DNA of 13,877 nt from the NCBI GenBank assembly GCA_036555745.1, contig DATBKV010000252.1, forward strand, positions 1 through 13,877. Direction: 5' to 3'. The DNA comes from VAZQ01 sp036555745 (lineage in GTDB: Bacteria; Pseudomonadota; Alphaproteobacteria; Rhizobiales; Xanthobacteraceae). A program made the position numbers and the translations under genes. Position 1 is the stretch's first letter. Every line of letters starts with the position of its first letter. Of the stretch, positions 7,477-13,877 are shown one piece after another. The notes beneath the pieces are model-generated. The model worked only from the letters and a program-made list of their open reading frames with translations, was not told where the DNA came from and did not search any database.

Positions 7477-7505
7477 ATCATGCCCCATTTGCGTAACGTA
7501 GTCAA
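7477..7505 (-). promoter_or_regulatory. Candidate promoter for the small ORF and prpD-like gene
   Basis: TTGACT (7505-7500), 17-base spacer, CATGAT (7482-7477) on the minus strand; 5/6 and 4/6 matches to sigma70. A small palindrome, GTAGT-CA-ACTAC (7498-7509), overlaps the -35 box and could be an operator. The leader would be about 255 bases. The rest of 7214-7555 holds no gene I can support; its base composition is less GC-rich than the coding DNA around it. Confidence 0.4.
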
Positions 7506-7555
7506 CTACAAAATGTAGGTATAGGTGGCCGCTATTGAAAGGGGCCCTCGGGCGG

Positions 7556-8575
7556 TCAAATCCCGTCCGGCCCGCCGGCGTCGCCGAGATCAGTATCGGC
7601 AAACAAATCATCGAGCGCGGGCATCCGGCTGATCATTCCCTGCTCAAACGTGTAGCGCAGCACGGTCGCGAGGTTCTTGCGGTTGGCGGCCGTCAAGCCG
7701 TAGCACCAGGGATCCGGGCCGAGCACCTCCTCCTGCTCCTCCAGCGCCGTGCGCACCCACGCGATCGGCACCATGCGGGGATTGGCGATACGCCGGTAGG
7801 CGATGGTCTTCGCCGCCTCGAACGCCTTCACCAGGTTGGTCGGCAGCCAGGGATATTTGTCGACGATCTCCTGCTTGATGGTGGTGACGTGCATGATCGG
7901 GAATATCCCGGTGCGCCGGAAATAGGCGAGCTCAATCTCCTTGTAGTTCGGAAACAGGCGCACGATCTGCTTGTCGCCGGCGAGAAACCGGCGCGGCAGC
8001 TCCGGCGACAGCATGGCGGGAATCTCGCCGTCCGCCAGCATGACATCGAGCTGCTTGCCGGGCGCGATCATCTCGATGCGGAGGTCCTTGGGCGGCGTGA
8101 ACGGGACGTCCTCGCTGCGCTCGACCACCCAGGTCACCTGCCGGTGGGGGAGCCCATAGTCCTCCTCCAGGATGCCGCGCATCCAGATGTTGGACGCCGG
8201 CTGAAAGTTCGTTCCGCCCACCTTCTTGCCGATCAAATCCTTCGGCTCGCGAATGCCAGCTGCGGCATTGACGAATAGAAAGCCGTGCCGGAAGCGCCGA
8301 TGCAGGAACACCGGGATGGCGGTGAGCGGCGCACGCACGATAGAGTTGCCGCTGCTCGCCAGCGCGGCCTGATCGCGCTCCATGAAATAGGCCCCGACAT
8401 TGGCCTCGCAGACATCGAACTCGGCCTTGCGCGCCATGCGCCAGTGGCGCTCGCGCGGGCCCATGCCGGTGAGCATCACGAGCTCGATGCCGTCGGCTTC
8501 GACCGCCCCCTCCTTGAGCGCGCGTACGATCTCGTAGTCGCCGCAGGCCACGGTCAATCGCAACTTTCCCGTCAT
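7556..8575 (-). CDS. 4,5-dihydroxyphthalate decarboxylase-like / NMT1-like substrate-binding protein
   Basis: A 339-residue protein of the dihydroxyphthalate decarboxylase-like branch of the type 2 periplasmic-binding fold. Family signs: LTVACGDYE (7-15) at the N-terminus, RMARKAEFDVCEANVGAYF (46-64), AIPVFLHRRFRHGFLFVN (86-103), IREPKDLIGKKVGG (108-121), IWMRGILEEDYG (129-140). The CGDY and EFDV.E motifs are shared with Pht5-type decarboxylases. There is no signal peptide, so it is either cytoplasmic, favouring an enzyme, or exported by another route. It follows the ABC permeases on the same strand across a 230-bp repeat block. The start has AAGGGAA 4 bases upstream. Family confident; whether it decarboxylates or only binds a ligand is open. 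Confidence 0.8.
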   Translation of the reverse strand: MTGKLRLTVACGDYEIVRALKEGAVEADGIELVMLTGMGPRERHWRMARKAEFDVCEANVGAYFMERDQAALASSGNSIVRAPLTAIPVFLHRRFRHGFLFVNAAAGIREPKDLIGKKVGGTNFQPASNIWMRGILEEDYGLPHRQVTWVVERSEDVPFTPPKDLRIEMIAPGKQLDVMLADGEIPAMLSPELPRRFLAGDKQIVRLFPNYKEIELAYFRRTGIFPIMHVTTIKQEIVDKYPWLPTNLVKAFEAAKTIAYRRIANPRMVPIAWVRTALEEQEEVLGPDPWCYGLTAANRKNLATVLRYTFEQGMISRMPALDDLFADTDLGDAGGPDGI

Positions 8576-8596
8576 CGAATTCCCTTAGCGTTGAAA

Positions 8597-8639
8597 CATG
8601 ATCTCTTCCGAAAACCGGTTCCCACTTTTCGGCATCATG
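8597..8639. repeat. REP-like palindromic repeat, copy 1
   Basis: Flanked by CATGAT (8597-8602) and ATCATG (8634-8639), with inner arms CCGAAAA (8608-8614) and TTTTCGG (8626-8632) around CCGGTTCCCAC. It is a slightly diverged member of the same family as the copies at 8656 and 8758. The class looks like the dispersed intergenic palindromes of Bradyrhizobium relatives. Confidence 0.8.
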
Positions 8640-8655
8640 CTTCTTAGAGTTGGAG

Positions 8656-8701
8656 CATGATCTTTTCCGAAAACCGGTGCCCACTTTTCCGGGACATGCG
8701 C
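8656..8701. repeat. REP-like palindromic repeat, copy 2
   Basis: Same core as copy 1, 59 bases further on: CCGAAAACCGGTGCCCAC then TTTTCC, ending in GGGACATGCGC (8691-8701). Its last 11 bases are the exact inverted complement of the first 11 of copy 3. Confidence 0.8.
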
Positions 8702-8745
8702 TCCAGAGCGCATCCCGATTGGATCGAATCGGGATGCGCTCTGGA
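8702..8745. repeat. Perfect 19-bp inverted repeat (long hairpin)
   Basis: Arms 8702-8720 and 8727-8745 (reading TCCAGAGCGCATCCCGATT on the left) are exact complements around GGATCG. On the plus strand it is followed by TCTTTTGCTTTT, terminator-like, but no plus-strand gene ends here. On the minus strand, where the operon runs, no T-run follows. Confidence 0.85.
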
Positions 8746-8757
8746 TCTTTTGCTTTT

Positions 8758-8806
8758 GCGCATGTCCCTATCGGAAAACCGGTGCCCACTTTTCCGGGAC
8801 ATGCGC
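8758..8806. repeat. REP-like palindromic repeat, copy 3
   Basis: Bounded by GCGCATGTCCC (8758-8768) and GGGACATGCGC (8796-8806), with the inner GGAAAA...TTTTCC pair. Its right edge touches the stop codon of the permease gene (8806-8808), so the permease ends exactly where the repeat begins. Confidence 0.8.
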
Positions 8807-9588
8807 TAGTCCGTGTGCCAGCGGCCGAAATGCACCTCCGCCCGCCGCACGATCTCGTTGAGCACGATTGCCATGGCGGCAAGCACGGAGATCAGCCCGA
8901 ACAGCCGGGTCGGATCGAAGTTCTGGGTGAACAGCGTGGTGAAGTAGCCGATGCCCGCGGTCGAGACATAGAGCTCGGCCAGCAGCACGCCGAGCAGCAC
9001 GCCGGTCATGCCGAGCCGCATGCCCGTGAAGAAGCTTGGAATCATGTGCGGGAAGATCACGTAGCGCAAGACCTGCCACCGGCTCGCGCCCATCGAGCGC
9101 GCGCTTGTCAGCAGGATCGGCTTGACGTTCTGCACCCCCGCGACCACCGTCACCACCACGGGAAAGAAGCCGTGGCTCACGCCGAAGGCGATCTTGGAGG
9201 CGGGACCGATGCCGAAGTACAGAATGAACAGCGGCAGGATGGTGACCTGCGGCGTGCCGTAGAGCAGCAGAATGATCGGCATGAAGCTCTTGCGCGCGAA
9301 CGGCTGCAGGCCGACGGCGAGCCCGATCGCCAGGCCGATCACGACCGAGAGCACGAACGCGACCGCGAGCTCGGAGAACGTGACGCGCAGGGCGGCCGGC
9401 ACGCCGCGCGTCTCGAACACCTCGGGCAGCGACAGCAATATCCGCGACGGCGGGCTCAGGAACATGGGATCCACCAGGAAACGCGCGGCGATCTCCCAGC
9501 AACAGAGCAGAACGACGATGACGGCGACGCGCGCCACCCACGGGCGCGCAAGCATGCGCCGGAGCGGTGCTCGGCCCGCGGGCTTCAC
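8806..9588 (-). CDS. ABC transporter permease, SsuC/TauC (nitrate/sulfonate/taurine) type, second permease
   Basis: A 260-residue inner-membrane protein with about six hydrophobic helices (first at about 19-37). The cytoplasmic EAA loop that docks the ATPase is ARSMGASRWQVLRYVIFPHM (163-182). FGIGPASKIAFG (125-136) and FFPVVVTVVAG (141-151) are typical of this family. The GTG start (9588-9586) overlaps the stop of the other permease as GTGA. It is clearly related to that permease but not a recent copy. The partner ATPase and binding protein are encoded just upstream. The ligand is unknown; the family carries sulfonates, nitrate, pyrimidine precursors, aromatic acids and others. Confidence 0.9.
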   Translation of the reverse strand: MKPAGRAPLRRMLARPWVARVAVIVVLLCCWEIAARFLVDPMFLSPPSRILLSLPEVFETRGVPAALRVTFSELAVAFVLSVVIGLAIGLAVGLQPFARKSFMPIILLLYGTPQVTILPLFILYFGIGPASKIAFGVSHGFFPVVVTVVAGVQNVKPILLTSARSMGASRWQVLRYVIFPHMIPSFFTGMRLGMTGVLLGVLLAELYVSTAGIGYFTTLFTQNFDPTRLFGLISVLAAMAIVLNEIVRRAEVHFGRWHTD

Positions 9589-10349
9589 GGGTGCTTGCCC
9601 CGGGCTTCGAGCGCAGACACCAGCGCGTTGAGGATGGCGGCAATGGCGACGACGAAGATGATGTAGGCGAACATCCGCGCCATCTCCATGCCCTCGGCAA
9701 GCTGCACGATGCGATGCCCGAGCCCGGCCAGCGATGCGATGGTCTCGCTGCCGATGATCGAGAGCAGCGCGATGGTAAATCCCATGCGCATGCCGGTCAG
9801 CATGATCGGCAGCGCCGCCGGCAGCAGCGCGTAGCGAAACAGCTGGTAGTCCGACGCGCCCATGGAGCGCGCCGCCGTCAGCAGCACCTTGTCGACGTAG
9901 CCGAAGCCGGCGACGGTGCTGAGCGCGATCGGAAAGAAGCCGATCGTGGCGCCGAGCGCGATCTTCGAGGCCGGGCCTAGGCCGAACAACAGCACATAGA
10001 GCGGCAGGAACAGGATGATCGGGATCGCGTAGACGGCGGCAAACAGCGGCTCGAACGCCCGGATGCGGTACTGCGACCGGCTGACGAGGTAGCCGGCGAC
10101 GGTGCCTAAGCTGGCGGCGATTGCGAACGCCGCCGCGAGCTCGCCGAGCGTGACCCGCAGATCGTCAATGAATTCGCCGCTGATCAGGATGGCCCAGAAG
10201 TCGCCCAGCACCGCGACCGGATTGGGAAGGAGCAGCGGGTTGACCCCCCAGCGCGTCGCGCCGAGGTACCACAGCACGACCAGCGCGACCACGAACGCGG
10301 CCTGAACGGCGCGGCTGGCGAGGCGTCCCTCATTGCCGGCGGGCCTCAC
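9585..10349 (-). CDS. ABC transporter permease, SsuC/TauC type, first permease
   Basis: A 254-residue inner-membrane protein of the BPD_transp_1 family. The first helix is at about 15-30, and the EAA loop is ARSMGASDYQLFRYALLPAA (160-179), preceded by LFGLGPASKIALG (121-133). It starts with GTG (10349-10347) overlapping the ATPase stop as GTGA, and ends in a GTGA overlap with the next permease. All three are therefore translationally coupled. It may form a heterodimeric channel with the second permease, or each may serve a different binding protein. I prefer the heterodimer because only one ATPase is present. Confidence 0.9.
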   Translation of the reverse strand: MRPAGNEGRLASRAVQAAFVVALVVLWYLGATRWGVNPLLLPNPVAVLGDFWAILISGEFIDDLRVTLGELAAAFAIAASLGTVAGYLVSRSQYRIRAFEPLFAAVYAIPIILFLPLYVLLFGLGPASKIALGATIGFFPIALSTVAGFGYVDKVLLTAARSMGASDYQLFRYALLPAALPIMLTGMRMGFTIALLSIIGSETIASLAGLGHRIVQLAEGMEMARMFAYIIFVVAIAAILNALVSALEARGKHP

Positions 10350-11164
10350 GGCGTCGCCTCGGCGCCGGTATGCGCCATGGTCTTGCGGATCTCCTCGTGC
10401 AGCAGCCCGTAGAGCTGATTGCGGATCTCGGTGAACTTGGCCGAGGTGACAAACTCGGGCTGGCGCGGATGCGGCTCGTCGACCGCGATGATCGTCTTGA
10501 TCGCGCCGGGACGCGCGGAAAACACCGCGACACGATCGGCCAGGAACGTCGCCTCGCCCAGGCTGTGGGTCACGAACACGATCGTCTTGTCGGTGCGCGA
10601 CAGCAAGACCGAGAGCTCCTCCCCCAGGATCATGCGGGTCTGCTCGTCGAGCGCGCCGAACGGCTCATCCATCAGGAGGATGCCGGTCTCCAGGCTGAGC
10701 GCGCGCGCAAGCGCGGCGCGCTGGCGCATGCCGCCCGAGAGCTGTGCGGGATAGTGCTGCGCGAATTCCTCAAGACCGACCGCGGCGAGCGAGCGTCGCG
10801 CGCGCGCCGCACGCTCGGCCCGCGCCACGCCTTGGAATACCATGCCGAGATCGATGTTCTCCATCACGGTATTCCACGGGAATAGCGCATTCTCCTGGAA
10901 TACGAAGGCGACCTCGCGCGGCATCGGCCCTGTTACGCGCTTGCCGAGAACGTCTACCGTTCCGTCGGTGGGCGACATCAGCCCGCCGACGATATTCAAG
11001 AGGGTCGACTTGCCGCAGCCGCTCGGTCCGATCAGGCAGATGAGCTCGCCGCGCGCGATGTCGAGCGAAGTGTCGCGCAGCGCGCGCACGTGACGTGCGT
11101 CGCCCGGTTCGCCGAATTGGTGCGCGACGCCGCTGATCCGGATCGCCACGGAACTGGGCGTCAT
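10346..11164 (-). CDS. ABC transporter ATP-binding protein, SsuB/TauB type
   Basis: A 272-residue cytoplasmic ATPase with every motif intact: Walker A GPSGCGKST (46-54), Q-loop VFQENALFPW (88-97), signature LSGGMRQR (142-149), Walker B ILLMDEP (162-168), D-loop ALD (171-173) and H-loop histidine (200). It should power uptake through the two permeases encoded next. The ATG at 11164-11162 follows the binding-protein stop by 12 bases with a modest GGGAAG ribosome site. The last 60 residues are the short C-terminal tail usual for this family. Confidence 0.93.
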   Translation of the reverse strand: MTPSSVAIRISGVAHQFGEPGDARHVRALRDTSLDIARGELICLIGPSGCGKSTLLNIVGGLMSPTDGTVDVLGKRVTGPMPREVAFVFQENALFPWNTVMENIDLGMVFQGVARAERAARARRSLAAVGLEEFAQHYPAQLSGGMRQRAALARALSLETGILLMDEPFGALDEQTRMILGEELSVLLSRTDKTIVFVTHSLGEATFLADRVAVFSARPGAIKTIIAVDEPHPRQPEFVTSAKFTEIRNQLYGLLHEEIRKTMAHTGAEATP

Positions 11165-11176
11165 GCGATCTTCCCG

Positions 11177-12547
11177 TCAGTTCGCCGGCAGGAAGGCTTC
11201 GGTATAGAGCGCACTCATGTCGGGCTCGTGCGGGAGCGTCTTCATCTCAACGAACGACCGGCGCAGCACCGCCAGCGCCTTGGGATCGAACCGGCCGGTG
11301 TCCGAGAACATCGGCATCAGCTCGTCGTAGATGGCGCTCGTGGTGGCGGCGTCGGTGCCCATGACCTCGCCTGCGATCGCCACCGTCGCCGGCTTGTCCT
11401 TGCGCATGAACGCGATGGTCTCGAACCAGCCGGCGAGAAAGGCCCGCAGCGCCCCGGGTTTTTGCGCGATCGCCTTGTCGGTCGCGAAGATGACGTGGAT
11501 GTGGAAGTCCTTCACCAGCTCGCCGAAGCGCAACAGGATCCGGCCGTCGCCGCGTTGCACGAAGTTGAGCGCCTGCGCGAGGTTGACGATGGCGGCGTCG
11601 ATCGACCTGGTCTTGAGCGCGGCAATCCTGCTGGCGTCGTCGCCGATCGCAACCTGCGTCATGCCCTCGTAGCTCCAGCCCTGTTGGCGCGCCACCTCGC
11701 TGATGATCCAGCTCGTCACGGAGCCGACGGTCGAGACCCCAACCTTGCGGCCCTTGAGGTCGCCGACCTTGCCGACTGCGCCGTCGGCGCGGACCACGAG
11801 CGCGAACAGGAGCGGCGGACCGGCCATCGCAGCGATGCCCTTCGCCGGCGAGCCTTTGACGATGAAGGCAAGGCCGGGGCCGGAGCCGAGCGCGACGTCG
11901 ATGCCGTCGGCGGCCATGGCCTGCTGCAGCCGGGCGTCGCCGCCGAAGCTGCTGATCTCGAGCGCGAGGCCGTGCCTGGCGAAAATGCCGGTGCGGGCGC
12001 CGATGTCGGCCGGCACGAAGGAGAACGCGTCGCGTCCGGCCTTGCCGACCCGCAGCGCCTCAGCCGATGCGGGCGTGATCCCGGCTCCCGCCAGGGCAGC
12101 GCAAGTAAATACGATTGCGGCAAACCGATGCCACCTGCGCGACTTCTCCCTGCAAGCGGCAGGGCTATCGCATATGGCAATTGTCGGGTGGCGCCAAGCT
12201 CTCCAGCCGTCGTGTGGCCCCTGGGTCCCGGATCTTCGCTCGCTGGCGCTCGCTTGTCCGGGACACGAAATTATCGTGTCCCGGGCGAGTGTAGCGAGCG
12301 CCCTTGCGCGAGCGGAACGAGACCCCGATCTCGGGCTTGCCCGAGATCGGCACTTATATGCGCGCAGGTCGGGTAAACCCGACCTGCGTGGACCCAGCGC
12401 AAGACGTGCGAAGCGCCCGATCGGGAGCCGCGCCGCCTCATATGCGATTGCCCTGCCGCAAGCGGGGAGTACACCGGGCTCGCGCCATGTGCGGTGGTCC
12501 CAAGCGGAGTGTTGCAGCCCTCGCCTCGCAATGACCGCGTCGATCAT
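11177..12547 (-). CDS. ABC transporter substrate-binding protein, NMT1/SsuA-like, with displaced start
   Basis: The conserved part is a periplasmic type 2 binding protein. From about 12145 downward it reads as a signal peptide: basic KSRRWHR, hydrophobic FAAIVFTCAALAGAG, cleavage after PASA. The mature domain follows, with SFVPADIGARTGIFARHGL, VALGSGPGLA and DLKGRKVGVSTVGSVTSW typical of the family. No ATG, GTG or TTG lies in frame between the signal peptide and 12545. The only upstream start is ATG 12547-12545, which overlaps the hyuB stop (ATGA). That gives 456 residues, of which the first 130 or so are translated repeat DNA (12146-12535). I give this start because it is the only one possible, but a protein with an internal signal peptide is unlikely to be exported normally. 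The gene may be damaged, or may use a rare start. The function of the family is clear; whether this gene works is not. Confidence 0.65.
   Translation of the reverse strand: MIDAVIARRGLQHSAWDHRTWREPGVLPACGRAIAYEAARLPIGRFARLALGPRRSGLPDLRAYKCRSRASPRSGSRSARARALATLARDTIISCPGQASASERRSGTQGPHDGWRAWRHPTIAICDSPAACREKSRRWHRFAAIVFTCAALAGAGITPASAEALRVGKAGRDAFSFVPADIGARTGIFARHGLALEISSFGGDARLQQAMAADGIDVALGSGPGLAFIVKGSPAKGIAAMAGPPLLFALVVRADGAVGKVGDLKGRKVGVSTVGSVTSWIISEVARQQGWSYEGMTQVAIGDDASRIAALKTRSIDAAIVNLAQALNFVQRGDGRILLRFGELVKDFHIHVIFATDKAIAQKPGALRAFLAGWFETIAFMRKDKPATVAIAGEVMGTDAATTSAIYDELMPMFSDTGRFDPKALAVLRRSFVEMKTLPHEPDMSALYTEAFLPAN
12258..12284. repeat. Perfect 11-bp stem hairpin
   Basis: CCGGGACACGA (12258-12268), loop AATTA, TCGTGTCCCGG (12274-12284). 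The flanks GGCGCTCGCT on one side and AGCGAGCGCC on the other extend it into a longer imperfect stem. Confidence 0.8.
12325..12350. repeat. Perfect 12-bp stem hairpin, 2-base centre
   Basis: CCGATCTCGGGC (12325-12336), TT, GCCCGAGATCGG (12339-12350). As DNA it is nearly a continuous 26-bp palindrome. Confidence 0.85.
12363..12388. repeat. Perfect 12-bp stem hairpin, 2-base centre
   Basis: CGCAGGTCGGGT (12363-12374), AA, ACCCGACCTGCG (12377-12388). It has the same geometry as its neighbour 12 bases to the left but a different sequence. Confidence 0.85.
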
Positions 12548-13877
12548 TCCTTCGCCCCTTGCTTCGCGTTTCCTCGCTTCGATGTTATCGCATTTCTGGC
12601 CTGTTCGGTCGCGGCCTTGTCGATGCTGAGATCGTCCCGCACCACCACCCCATAATGCTCGCGTGCGGATGTCGGCGACACCAGCTCTTCCTCGACGTCG
12701 GCACGTACCGCCGCGGGGTCGCGTTCCAGCGGATCGCCCCAACCGCCGCCGCCGCCGGTGCGCACGATCACTTCCGCTTTCACCGGCACCGGATGGTGCG
12801 CTCCGCCCATGACGCGGAACTCGGGCTCGCCCGGCTCGCGCAACAGGTACATGCCGTATTCACCGGGCCCGCCGCCCCACAGCCCCCAGGGGGGGCACTC
12901 ACTCCGGCGCACCAGCTCGAAGTTCCACTTGCCCTCGACCAGATTGCGAACGCGCATGTCGATGCCAAGTCCGCCGCGAAACTTGCCAGCGCCGCCGGAA
13001 TCGATGCGCAGCCTGCGTTCCTCGACCAGAACCGGGCACTTGAGCTCGATGCCTTCGATCGATCCGTTGCGGACATCGCCCTGGCATACCGAGACGGTGC
13101 CGGACTCGCCGTCCTCGAACGGCCGTCCGCCCCAGCCGCCGCCTTCGATGCTCTGCACCACGAAGCGCCGCTTGCTCACGGGATGCGTGCCGAAGAACAC
13201 GACCGCGCCTCCGAGCAGCCCATGGTGTCCGGCCGGCACCCGCTCCGGCATCGCCGGAGCGAGCGCCGCGACGATGGTGTCGACCACCATCGGCACGATC
13301 ATGCTCCAGGTCGACATCGGCGCGGGAAAGCGCGCCATCATGATGTTGCCCTCGGGAATGATCACCTCGAGCGCGCGGAACGAGCCCTCGTTGACGGGGT
13401 CGAGCGGGGCGGTGAGCGCCTTGTAGGCCACGCGCGCGCCCGCCAGCGTGCGCGAATTGATGGCGGCGCGGCGCTCGCGCGAGCAGCCCGACAGATCGAT
13501 GGTCATCGCGCCCTTGTCGATGGTGACCTTGGCGTGGATGGGGACCGGCTCGCCGCGGGTGACGCCATCCTCATCGAGCGCGGCCTTGGCTTCATAAACG
13601 CCATCGGCAAGCTGCGACACCATGTTGCGGCACTTGGTCTCGGTCTCGTCGAAGATGCGCGCGATCGCGGCGAGAATGGTGTTTCGGCCGTACTTGTCGA
13701 ACAGCTCATCCATGCGGCGTGCGGCGAGCCGGCAGGCCGCCATCTGCGATTTCATGTCGCCAAGCGAGGATTCGGGAAAGCGGATGTTGTCCTTGAGCAC
13801 GCGGTAGAGTTTTTCGTCGAGCTTGCCCTTCTCGTAGATCTTGAGCTGGTCGAGCTGCAGCCCCTCCAGCCAGGGGT
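12544..13877 (-). CDS. hyuB: Second hydantoinase/oxoprolinase B subunit, N-terminus beyond window edge
   Basis: The C-terminal 443 residues of a HyuB-family protein; the frame is open to the right edge, so roughly the first 150 residues are missing. It begins in the WLEGLQLDQLKIYEKGKLD block, which corresponds to EGLQIP in the first HyuB. It continues with NEGSFRALEV, AGHHG, GGGWGGRPFEDGESGTV, IDSGGAGKFRGGLG, PPWGLWGG and the terminal GGGGGWGDPLERD. The protein is intact over this range. It differs from the first HyuB at most positions outside these motifs, so the two are old paralogues with probably different substrates. A matching hyuA is expected just outside the window to the right. Its TGA overlaps the ATG of the frame leading into the binding-protein gene, linking the enzyme to the transporter. 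Confidence 0.9.
   Translation of the reverse strand, partial: PWLEGLQLDQLKIYEKGKLDEKLYRVLKDNIRFPESSLGDMKSQMAACRLAARRMDELFDKYGRNTILAAIARIFDETETKCRNMVSQLADGVYEAKAALDEDGVTRGEPVPIHAKVTIDKGAMTIDLSGCSRERRAAINSRTLAGARVAYKALTAPLDPVNEGSFRALEVIIPEGNIMMARFPAPMSTWSMIVPMVVDTIVAALAPAMPERVPAGHHGLLGGAVVFFGTHPVSKRRFVVQSIEGGGWGGRPFEDGESGTVSVCQGDVRNGSIEGIELKCPVLVEERRLRIDSGGAGKFRGGLGIDMRVRNLVEGKWNFELVRRSECPPWGLWGGGPGEYGMYLLREPGEPEFRVMGGAHHPVPVKAEVIVRTGGGGGWGDPLERDPAAVRADVEEELVSPTSAREHYGVVVRDDLSIDKAATEQARNAITSKRGNAKQGAKE

Larger units (their letters stand above)
12146..12469. repeat. Repeat block bounded by 31-bp inverted repeats, MITE-like or mosaic of dispersed palindromes
   Basis: The ends 12146-12176 and 12439-12469 are inverted repeats matching at 27 of 31 positions (shared core GCGGCAGGGC and ATCGCATATG). 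Between them lie three perfect hairpins: 12258-12284, 12325-12350 and 12363-12388. No clear target-site duplication is seen. The sequence up to about 12535 continues in the same repeat style. No transposase is present. Individual pieces resemble intergenic repeats common in Bradyrhizobium-type genomes. Confidence 0.65.

Noticed and set aside
7197..7505. Minus-strand frame of 102 codons before the small ORF
   Set aside because: Starts with TTG inside the proposed -35 box, has mixed third-position bases and no known motif; more likely leader DNA.
8702..8757. Long hairpin plus T-rich tract as an intrinsic terminator
   Set aside because: The T-rich side is on the plus strand, where no gene ends; genes here run on the minus strand, where no U-tract follows.
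8597..8806. Repeats as a possible CRISPR array
   Set aside because: Only three copies, unequal spacing, each copy palindromic, and no cas genes; these are REP-like elements.
8650..9666. Plus-strand open frame of 338 codons
   Set aside because: It starts in the REP-like repeats and runs antisense to the permease; His/Arg/Gln-rich without a domain.
11090..12376. Plus-strand open frame of 428 codons
   Set aside because: Antisense to the binding-protein gene and then through repeat DNA; no recognisable protein.

Overview
The window reads as chromosomal DNA of a GC-rich alphaproteobacterium, most likely Rhizobiales (Bradyrhizobium/Xanthobacteraceae-like). The reasons are the very high GC at third codon positions, a poly-HAMP sensor kinase of the kind common in that group, a GGAAC-N16-CGTT (EcfG-type) promoter match, and REP-like palindromes with a GGAAAACCGGTGCCCAC core like those I know from Bradyrhizobium-type genomes. 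The assignment is by recognition only; no search was run.

Layout. (1) 1-972, minus strand: the N-terminal 324 residues of a large cytoplasmic poly-HAMP sensor kinase, cut by the left edge. (2) 973-1628: a 656-bp gene-free divergent intergenic region with three inverted repeats, an EcfG-like promoter facing the kinase and a sigma70-like promoter facing right. (3) 1629-5525, plus strand: a tight two-gene operon, hyuA-hyuB, for the two subunits of an ATP-dependent hydantoinase/oxoprolinase-family enzyme. (4) 5526-5654: a short convergent gap with an inverted repeat. (5) 13877-5655, minus strand: a long co-directional series. In transcription order it is a second hyuB (5' end beyond the right edge), a repeat-filled spacer, an NMT1/SsuA-like periplasmic binding protein, an SsuB-like ATPase, two different SsuC-like permeases, a REP-type palindrome cluster, a 4,5-dihydroxyphthalate-decarboxylase-like/NMT1-like protein without a signal peptide, a 540-bp spacer with a candidate 66-codon ORF, and a MmgE/PrpD-family protein.

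How it may work together (inference). The ABC importer would bring in a small organic compound. The HyuAB-type enzymes, which use ATP to open lactam, imide or hydantoin rings (some relatives carboxylate ketones instead), would process it. The PrpD-like and dihydroxyphthalate-decarboxylase-like proteins would act on the products or the ligand. I cannot name the substrate. This combination is the best candidate for an undescribed catabolic system here.

Most unusual points: the binding-protein gene has lost any normal start codon next to its signal peptide, and a roughly 390-bp repeat block lies in frame between the signal peptide and the only upstream ATG, which overlaps the hyuB stop. A small ORF before prpD has its Shine-Dalgarno in a hairpin and ends in an ATGA overlap with prpD. 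The transporter has two non-identical permeases joined by GTGA overlaps. The permease-to-decarboxylase-like gap carries a nested 11+19-bp palindrome.
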